A stretch of 12,225 nt of DNA. Origin: JBAJNL01 sp036881885 (GTDB lineage Bacteria > Pseudomonadota > Alphaproteobacteria > Holosporales > Hepatobacteraceae). Made by a program: the position numbers and the translations under genes. Below the pieces are notes generated by a model. The model was not told where the DNA came from. It worked only from the letters and a program-made list of their open reading frames with translations, and ran no database searches. The DNA lies in contig JBAJNL010000037.1 of NCBI GenBank assembly GCA_036881885.1, forward strand, positions 1-12,225. The letters run 5' to 3'. Below are positions 7,224 to 12,225 of this stretch, one piece after another (positions within the stretch are counted from its first letter, which is position 1; every line of letters starts with the position of its first letter).

Positions 7224-7963
7224 CCGCCCGCAACCATTTTGCCCCGAGACAAGTCAGCAGCCTGCGCAACATTACCCGCTTTGGTTTCGGGGTCACGCAA
7301 CACATAGCCTCGTCCCCACACCGTTTCAATGTAGTTTGTCTCGCTTCCCAAGGCATCGGCAAGTTTTTTACGTAATTTGCACACAAAAACGTCAATAATT
7401 TTTAGCTCTGGCTCATCCATACCACCATAAAGATGATTCAGAAAAACCTCTTTACTAAGGGTGGCCCCTTTTCGAAGCACCAACAGCTCAAGAATCGAGT
7501 ACTCTTTACAGGTAAGATTCAAAGGCACACCATCAACATCTGCCTGGCTTGCATGCAGGTTCACATTCAACCTGCCTAAACGAATAATAGGCGTTGCATG
7601 CCCCTTTGAACGACGGACAACTGCCCCGATGCGTGCAAGCAACTCTTCTTTATTAAAAGGCTTGGTCAGATAGTCATCTGCGCCAACATTAAGGCCTCTA
7701 ATAATTTCGTCACTTTCTTTAAGCCCCGACAAAATAAGAACGGGCGTCTTCACACGTGCTGAACGCAAACGCTCTAACAGCTTATAGCCATCCACATCTG
7801 GAAGCATAAGGTCCAGAAGAATGATGTCATAGTCATACAGCTTTGCAATATCCAAACCGTCCTCACCCATGTTTGTAGAGTCTACAACATAATTTTCAGC
7901 CGTGAGCATGGCTTTGACGGTTTGCGCAACAGCTGAATCATCCTCTACAATTAATACGCGCAT
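7220..7963 (-). CDS. ctrA: CtrA cell-cycle response regulator
   Basis: OmpR-type transcription factor that controls cell-cycle, division and surface genes in Alphaproteobacteria, and in Caulobacter also silences the replication origin. The receiver domain (1-120) has the acidic pocket E7/D8/D9, phospho-acceptor D51 in LLDLMLPD, S79 in ILSG and K101 in TKPF. The winged-helix domain (about 128-225) is almost identical to CtrA in its core (FLNHLYGGMDEPELKIIDVF, then CKLRKK, then ETVWGRGYVLRDP). This separates it from PhoB/OmpR paralogues. The tail after LRDP is about 22 residues and ends AGG, not the Ala-Ala of Caulobacter CtrA. The ATG lies inside the end of the upstream small gene (13-nt overlap), with GGGAAAGG 7 nt before it. 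Its 3' end overlaps rnpA tail-to-tail. Identity is near certain; cell-cycle-dependent proteolysis is open. Confidence 0.96.
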   Translation of the reverse strand: MRVLIVEDDSAVAQTVKAMLTAENYVVDSTNMGEDGLDIAKLYDYDIILLDLMLPDVDGYKLLERLRSARVKTPVLILSGLKESDEIIRGLNVGADDYLTKPFNKEELLARIGAVVRRSKGHATPIIRLGRLNVNLHASQADVDGVPLNLTCKEYSILELLVLRKGATLSKEVFLNHLYGGMDEPELKIIDVFVCKLRKKLADALGSETNYIETVWGRGYVLRDPETKAGNVAQAADLSRGKMVAGG

Positions 7964-8127
7964 TGAACAGCCTTTCCCTCGTCGTTGTTTTTAAGTTTTG
8001 TTAAACCTTGTTGTTGCTTTTTTCTTCGCAGTAAATTCATTCGCAAAGCCTTAGCTTGTCTTTGAAAACGATCTTTTGCTTGGGGGCGGTGCTCATGACG
8101 TTTTATTTTTTCCTTTTTTGATTGCAT
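7951..8127 (-). CDS. Small highly basic protein overlapping the start of ctrA
   Basis: A 58-residue product of unknown function, too short for a routine ORF cutoff. It begins MQSKKEKIKRHEH and contains RQAKALRMNLLRRKKQQQG (residues 23-41). It is dominated by Lys, Arg and Gln, is predicted to be helical, and has no membrane segment. Support for a real gene: a purine-rich GAAGAGAGAGGTG directly before the ATG (a GTG one codon earlier is also possible), a candidate promoter just upstream, and a stop placed 13 nt inside ctrA, which suggests coupled translation. From memory, short alphaproteobacterial proteins with an LRxNLxRRKxQ-like core exist as uncharacterised families; I could not check this. 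RNA or ribosome binding would fit the charge but is inference. It shows no resemblance to ribosomal protein S21. Confidence 0.62.
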   Translation of the reverse strand: MQSKKEKIKRHEHRPQAKDRFQRQAKALRMNLLRRKKQQQGLTKLKNNDEGKAVQCAY

Positions 8128-8144
8128 CACCTCTCTCTTCTTTA

Positions 8145-8173
8145 ATCGTACAAAAAACCTTCTAATTCGTTAA
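8145..8173 (-). promoter_or_regulatory. Candidate promoter for the small gene and ctrA
   Basis: On the minus strand, TTAACG (8173-8168), a 17-nt spacer and TACGAT (8150-8145) lie in the gap between birA and the small gene. Each hexamer matches sigma70 consensus at 4 of 6 positions. The start site would fall near 8138, leaving a very short leader. The -35-like element is one arm of the palindrome at 8168-8180. Read-through from nuoN-birA is the alternative source of transcript. Confidence 0.35.
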
Positions 8174-8180
8174 CTTAACG
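8168..8180. repeat. Perfect palindrome CGTTAA-N-TTAACG at the birA stop
   Basis: Two 6-bp arms (8168-8173 and 8175-8180) flank a single central base. The motif spans the birA stop codon (8175-8177) and the -35-like element in front of the small gene and ctrA. It holds two TTAA half-sites. The known CtrA box spaces its TTAA halves by 7 nt, whereas here the gap is 1 nt, so it is not a canonical CtrA site. It is operator-like but unassigned. Confidence 0.45.
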
Positions 8181-8975
8181 CACTTCACGCGAAGTTTCCA
8201 GGCCTTGCGTTGAAAGCATCATTTGTCCGGTTGAAACTTGAAAGCGCTGTCCCTTTGGGTGTTTCAGGATCAGCGCACCCTCTTCGCTAATACCCTCGAC
8301 CCGCCCTTCGAACATGGCCTCATCGCTTACTTTAATTTTTACAAAACATCCCATGCCAAAAGCCCGCCGCAGCCACATACGTCTGACCACTTCAAAACCC
8401 TCGCGCTCAACAAGCGACAGCAAGTTCGTCAGCTCAACACAAAAGAAAGATAAAAAAGCCTGCGGTGTAATGTGAATGCCATGATCTAAAAAGGACGTCA
8501 CCGGAACATCCAAATTCTGCGGCGACACACGCAGGTTTAGCCCTAAACCCGCCACAACCCATTCGGGCTTATCATAGGGTCCTTTGCCTGGCTCAACCTC
8601 TAAAAGGCATCCCCCCACCTTTGCATGATCAAACAAAAGATCGTTAGGCCACTTATAAAGAATGCGGTTTTGCTGTTTTACAAAAGGCAAAAGAGCATGA
8701 CCGGCTGCCACACTCATGATAAAACTAAGGTACGACATGTTTTCTAAAAAAAACCGCGGACGCAACACCACTGACAGATGCAGGTTTCCTGCCTCAGAGC
8801 TCCATACAGCGCCACGGCGCCCGCGCCCCTTGGTTTGACGGCTTGCAAGCACCAGCGTTCCTTGCGGCGCACCTTTTTGCGCAAGCTTATGGGCCTCATC
8901 CATTGTGCTTGAGGTCATATCAAAAGCATATAAAGTATATCCCGCAGGCAAAGGCTGCGGTTTAACACCTGTCAT
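8175..8975 (-). CDS. birA: Biotin-[acetyl-CoA-carboxylase] ligase, class I
   Basis: Makes biotinyl-AMP and attaches biotin to the carrier lysine of acetyl-CoA carboxylase and other carboxylases. Family motifs are the adenylate loop KGRGRRG (49-55), WSSEAGNLHLSVVLRP (58-73), YKWPNDLL (107-114) and KVGGCLLE with the catalytic-region Lys119. The final 50 residues form the small SH3-like C-terminal domain. At 266 residues, with no N-terminal helix-turn-helix before the catalytic domain, it is the monofunctional class I type and should not act as the biotin repressor. The ATG overlaps the nuoN stop as ATGA, so it is coupled to the complex I operon, an arrangement common in Alphaproteobacteria. Confidence 0.95.
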   Translation of the reverse strand: MTGVKPQPLPAGYTLYAFDMTSSTMDEAHKLAQKGAPQGTLVLASRQTKGRGRRGAVWSSEAGNLHLSVVLRPRFFLENMSYLSFIMSVAAGHALLPFVKQQNRILYKWPNDLLFDHAKVGGCLLEVEPGKGPYDKPEWVVAGLGLNLRVSPQNLDVPVTSFLDHGIHITPQAFLSFFCVELTNLLSLVEREGFEVVRRMWLRRAFGMGCFVKIKVSDEAMFEGRVEGISEEGALILKHPKGQRFQVSTGQMMLSTQGLETSREVR

Positions 8976-10345
8976 GAGGTTTGAAGAGCGCTTTGTTCAT
9001 CCATCGTCTCGAAATATATCACTTTAATGATACGAAGGTAATAGTAGCAAGCAATTAAAGAGCTAAGCACCAAGCTTAAGGCGCTGAACCAATGGTTTTG
9101 TTCAACCAAGGCAATAAATAAGAAAACCTTGCCAAAGAAGACAGGAAAAGGCGGCAATCCCGCCAGCGCAAACATAGTCATTGCAAAGAAAGCAGAGAGC
9201 CCAGGCGCACTTGTATGCAGCCCTTTTAACAAATCAAGCGACAAAGCATTTTTTTTACTAGACGACGCAACCTTTAAAAGCGCAACAAAAGCACACATCG
9301 CCATCGGCACATAGCAAAATAAGTAGAGCACAATGGCATTAAATCCAGCATAAGAGCCAGCCGATGCCGCACTTAAAAGATAACCCATGTGTGAAATTGT
9401 GCTGTAGGCAAAAATGCGTTTTAAGCTGGTTTGTTGTAAAGCACCAAGCGCTCCCACAAACATTGACAAAACAGCAACGCCCGACAAAACATCTTGGAAC
9501 AAACCATGGAGTGGTAAAAGAAGATCGCTTAAAAGACGTATCATCACACCAACTGCCACAATCTTGGCGGCAGTGGCCAGAAAAAGCGTTGTGCCTGTCT
9601 CGGCCCCTTCATACACATCGGGTGTCCAGTTGTGAAAGGGAAAAAGCGAAAGTTTGAAACCAAAGGTCACCAGCAAAAACGCAAGGCCCACAAAAAGCGA
9701 TGGTGCCTCGCTGACAATATCTGATGTCATCGACACACGCTCCATAAGCCATTGCGTGATTTCAATAAAATAACCCGTACTGGTGGCGCCATAAATAAAG
9801 CTGATACCAAAAAGCAAACAACTGGTCGACAGACCACCCAAGATAAAATATTTTAAGCCGCCCTCATAAGAGGCTTGGTTGCCTTTAGGCATGGCCACCA
9901 ACAAGTAAAGCGGCAGTATTTGCAGTTCAAGCGCTGCGAAAAGAAGAACAAAATGATGCGCCGAAAAAGCAACCAGCCCACCCACAAGCGACAGCTGAAT
10001 GAGCGCCATCGACTCGAACGACAAAAGTCGCCTGAGTTCGTTCAAAAAAAGCGCACACGCAAAAAAGCCTATGGCGCACAGCAAAAGCGCACTTTTCAGT
10101 GTCAGCGTTGTCGCGTTACTGACAACAGTACCACCCCAAAAGAACCCCTCTTCGTAATAAAGAAAACTGCTGACAAGCGCTAACGACAAGGCAAAAAGCA
10201 TTGAAAAAAATCTGCCGCGCTGTGACGTGGTTTGACCGTTGCGACGCAAAAAATGATTAAAACACAAAAAAAGCAGGTGACACAAAAGAATCGTTTCGGG
10301 AATCAACGTCATGATGTCTTCTTGAATCAACATAGCAACACTCAC
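8972..10345 (-). CDS. nuoN: NADH-quinone oxidoreductase subunit N (complex I)
   Basis: Antiporter-like membrane subunit of respiratory complex I, which couples NADH oxidation to proton pumping. The 457-residue protein is almost entirely hydrophobic, with about 13-14 membrane helices. Expected channel residues are visible: Glu140 in the ALELQILPLY helix, Lys231 in FGFKLSLFPFHNWTPDVYEG and Lys261 in ATAAKIVAVG. The HNWTPDVYEGAETG loop is diagnostic of NuoN against NuoM and NuoL. The start given is GTG at 10345, which overlaps the nuoM stop as GTGA. ATG at 10333, or ATG at 10312 just before TLIPETIL, would give a more typical N-terminus. birA follows with a 4-nt overlap. Confidence 0.95.
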   Translation of the reverse strand: MSVAMLIQEDIMTLIPETILLCHLLFLCFNHFLRRNGQTTSQRGRFFSMLFALSLALVSSFLYYEEGFFWGGTVVSNATTLTLKSALLLCAIGFFACALFLNELRRLLSFESMALIQLSLVGGLVAFSAHHFVLLFAALELQILPLYLLVAMPKGNQASYEGGLKYFILGGLSTSCLLFGISFIYGATSTGYFIEITQWLMERVSMTSDIVSEAPSLFVGLAFLLVTFGFKLSLFPFHNWTPDVYEGAETGTTLFLATAAKIVAVGVMIRLLSDLLLPLHGLFQDVLSGVAVLSMFVGALGALQQTSLKRIFAYSTISHMGYLLSAASAGSYAGFNAIVLYLFCYVPMAMCAFVALLKVASSSKKNALSLDLLKGLHTSAPGLSAFFAMTMFALAGLPPFPVFFGKVFLFIALVEQNHWFSALSLVLSSLIACYYYLRIIKVIYFETMDEQSALQTS

Positions 10346-11880
10346 ATAGCTTCTGTTTGCGAATAAAGAGACGCCTTGTCTGGCACCACCGCAGCGGCCT
10401 CTTGAGACAGCCGCTTTTCTTGAGCCACCAAAAGCAGCCGCTTGGCCACAGGCTCGGTCACCCTTAACAAGCTTTGGGGATACAGACCAAAAAACAAAAC
10501 ACTTGCAAGAATAGGCGCCAAAATCAAATACTCACGCCGATTCAGATCAAGCAGTTGCGAGACTTTTTCTTGCGTCACCGGCCCCAAAAAAACAGCACGG
10601 TAAAGCCACAAACCATACATTGCAGACCACACAACCCCAGAGACCGCAACCATCGCATAAAAAGGATCAACAGCGAAAACCCCCATGACCACAAGAATTT
10701 CGCCCACAAAACCCATCGTGCCGGGCAGGCCCACAAGACCCAGCGTTAAGATCATAAAAGCCGTCGCATAATAAGGCATGTGACTGGCGACCCCTCCAAA
10801 CGCACTAATTTCACGCGTGTGCATTCGGTCATAAATAAAACCCACAAGCAAAAAAAGCCCGCCACTAATCAAACCATGACTGACCATTTGAAAAAGCGCA
10901 CCTTGCACGCTTTGTAAGTTAGGTGCAAAAAGCCCCATTGTCACAATGCCCATGTGTGCCACCGATGAATAGGCCACAAGCTTTTTGATGTCTTTTTGCG
11001 CAAAGGCAATAAATGAAGCATAGACAAGCGCGATCACACTCAGCGCAAAAACAAACGGTGCAAAAAAGGCCATGGCATCCGGGAAGAAAGGTAAGGAAAA
11101 ACGAAAGAGTCCGTACCCCCCAAGCTTTAATAGAATCCCTGCCAAAATGACCGAACCGCCCGTTGGTGCCTCAACGTGCGTATCGGGCAGCCATGTGTGC
11201 ACAGGCCACATAGGCACCTTAATCGCAAAGGATGCAAAAAATCCAAGCCACAACCAAAATTGCTCTTGCTTTGTAAAGTTGTAACGCGCAATCGCATCAA
11301 TATGAAAGCTGCCCACTTGCTTGTAAAGATAAACAAGTGCCACAAGCATAAACAGCGACCCAAACAAGGTGTAAATGAAAAATTTAAACGCCGCATAAAG
11401 CCGCCGTTCGCCACCCCAAATCCCCACAATGAAAAACATGGGAATCAATGTGAGCTCGAAAAAAATAAAGAACAAAAGCAAATCACGCGCAATAAACACA
11501 CCGATCAGGCAGCATTCTAAAAGCAAAAGCGCGCACATATAAAGCTTGATATCTTTTTTGATCGACTCCCAACTTGAAAGCACCACCAGCATAATCAAAA
11601 AGGCCGACAGCAAAATAAAGACATACGACACACCGTCAATACCGACTGCATAATAGCAACCACTCAACAGCGTTGTGTACGTTTCTTGAAACTGCGGCAC
11701 GGCAGAAATTTCAAAGTTAAGGCCCAAATAAAGCACATATAAAAAAATGATAACCGTGGTCCAAAGCGTTGTTTGCTTGGTATTGGTCACAAGACGTTCA
11801 ACACCCGACGAAATCGTCAGCAGGACAAAGATGCCCAAAAGAGGGATGCACATCAAAAGTGACAACCATGGCAGTGACAT
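10342..11880 (-). CDS. nuoM: NADH-quinone oxidoreductase subunit M (complex I)
   Basis: Second antiporter-like proton-pumping subunit of complex I. The 512-residue length is close to E. coli NuoM (509), with about 14 membrane helices. Conserved channel residues are Glu142 in FFELTLIPMFF, Lys221 in FAIKVPMWPVHTWLPDTHVEAP and Lys252 in ILLKLGGYGL. The HTWLPDTHVEAPTGGSVILA loop is the M-type signature. ATG at 11880 is preferred. A TTG at 11889 would extend the frame by three codons, but it lies only 2 nt after GGAG, too close to be the main start. nuoL ends 15 nt upstream and nuoN begins inside its stop. Confidence 0.96.
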   Translation of the reverse strand: MSLPWLSLLMCIPLLGIFVLLTISSGVERLVTNTKQTTLWTTVIIFLYVLYLGLNFEISAVPQFQETYTTLLSGCYYAVGIDGVSYVFILLSAFLIMLVVLSSWESIKKDIKLYMCALLLLECCLIGVFIARDLLLFFIFFELTLIPMFFIVGIWGGERRLYAAFKFFIYTLFGSLFMLVALVYLYKQVGSFHIDAIARYNFTKQEQFWLWLGFFASFAIKVPMWPVHTWLPDTHVEAPTGGSVILAGILLKLGGYGLFRFSLPFFPDAMAFFAPFVFALSVIALVYASFIAFAQKDIKKLVAYSSVAHMGIVTMGLFAPNLQSVQGALFQMVSHGLISGGLFLLVGFIYDRMHTREISAFGGVASHMPYYATAFMILTLGLVGLPGTMGFVGEILVVMGVFAVDPFYAMVAVSGVVWSAMYGLWLYRAVFLGPVTQEKVSQLLDLNRREYLILAPILASVLFFGLYPQSLLRVTEPVAKRLLLVAQEKRLSQEAAAVVPDKASLYSQTEAM

Positions 11881-11891
11881 TACTTGCAAGT

Positions 11892-11897
11892 CTCCTT
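11892..11897 (-). promoter_or_regulatory. Shine-Dalgarno AAGGAG of nuoM
   Basis: AAGGAG on the minus strand overlaps the nuoL stop codon and lies 11 nt before ATG 11880. Its distance argues for that ATG rather than the TTG at 11889, which is only 2 nt away. The overlap with the nuoL stop suggests translational coupling. Confidence 0.6.
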
Positions 11898-12225
11898 AAA
11901 CGTACAGATGAACGAGGACCGTTAAAACCACAATCAACCCAAGTAACATTAAAAGTGCATAATGCTGGATACAACCTGTTTGCATTAAAACAGAGCGCGT
12001 TGACAACCAAGAAACAAAGCGCGTCACACCGTGCACACCACATCCATCAATTAATTTTTTATCTAAGATAAGCCAACAAAATGAAGAGAGCTTCAACAGA
12101 GTGCGCCTAAACAAAATATCGTAGACAACGTCAAAATACCATTTGTTCAAGCACCAGGTATGCAAAATTTTAAAAGTGCTTTCAAGGCGACTCGCCAGCT
12201 GGGGCCAGGCCATGTAAAGCGCATA
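11896..12225 (-). CDS. nuoL: NADH-quinone oxidoreductase subunit L (complex I), C-terminal part
   Basis: The reading frame enters from the right edge and runs 109 codons to a TAA. It covers the end of the third antiporter-like subunit of complex I, whose long lateral helix spans the other pump subunits. The WYFDVVYDILFRR segment is typical of the NuoL C-terminus. A final hydrophobic helix (ending VVLTVLVHLYV) follows. The catalytic and channel part lies outside the window, so the call rests on this tail plus its place directly before nuoM, the standard order. The short spacing to nuoM (15 nt) supports one operon. Confidence 0.9.
   Translation of the reverse strand, partial: YALYMAWPQLASRLESTFKILHTWCLNKWYFDVVYDILFRRTLLKLSSFCWLILDKKLIDGCGVHGVTRFVSWLSTRSVLMQTGCIQHYALLMLLGLIVVLTVLVHLYV

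Noticed and set aside
8128..8174. Possible rho-independent terminator after birA
   Set aside because: The palindrome at 8168-8180 has AT-rich arms and a 1-nt centre that cannot form a hairpin loop, and no suitable GC stem precedes the T/A tracts.
8163..8180. Canonical CtrA box (TTAA-N7-TTAA) upstream of ctrA
   Set aside because: The TTAA pairs present are spaced by 1 nt, and no pair with a 7-nt gap was found in this interval.
9364..9657. 97-codon and 73-codon open frames on the plus strand within nuoN
   Set aside because: They are antisense shadows of a conserved membrane protein and show no domain or ribosome site.
10425..10480. Short direct repeat around AGCCGCTT in the 3' end of nuoM
   Set aside because: Only 8 identical bases are shared, within coding sequence for the charged tail of NuoM; this is expected by chance.
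1..12225. tRNA, rRNA, CRISPR array, insertion sequence or phage genes
   Set aside because: No cloverleaf, regularly spaced repeat, transposase or terminal inverted repeat was recognised; recognised genes account for nearly all of the window.

Overview
The window looks like ordinary chromosome of an alphaproteobacterium with moderate-to-low GC. The best lineage marker is a clear ctrA, the cell-cycle master regulator restricted to Alphaproteobacteria. The overlap of nuoN with a class I biotin ligase (birA) is also common in that class. The AT-leaning codon use, A/T homopolymers, compact 1-4 nt overlaps and break-up of the usual lpx cluster suggest a host-associated or reduced lineage such as Holosporales or a relative. 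That placement is inference and was not tested.

Layout: (1) 1-684, minus strand: 5' part of ftsH (membrane AAA+ protease), running off the left edge. (2) 685-852: divergent control region with a small palindrome. (3) 853-6445, plus strand: an envelope-biogenesis operon, rseP-bamA-skp-lpxD-fabZ, tightly packed with 4-nt and 1-nt overlaps. It covers site-2 proteolysis, outer-membrane protein assembly, a periplasmic chaperone, a lipid A acyltransferase and the FabZ dehydratase. lpxA and lpxB, which usually follow fabZ, are absent here. (4) 6446-7223, plus strand: rpmH-rnpA (ribosomal protein L34 and the RNase P protein) behind a good sigma70-type promoter. (5) 7220-8127, minus strand: ctrA preceded by an overlapping 58-codon gene for a very basic small protein. 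ctrA ends tail-to-tail with rnpA, with a 4-bp overlap. (6) 8175-12225, minus strand: the distal end of the complex I operon, nuoL (partial)-nuoM-nuoN, followed by birA, all close or overlapping.

The plus-strand block builds the outer membrane and the minus-strand block supplies respiration, biotinylation and cell-cycle control. I see no mobile element, CRISPR array, tRNA or rRNA, and no convincing novel multi-gene system. The items most worth a second look are the basic small protein overlapping the start of ctrA, the perfect palindrome at the birA stop just upstream of it, the CtrA tail ending in Gly-Gly instead of the Ala-Ala degron, and a large insertion in RnpA.
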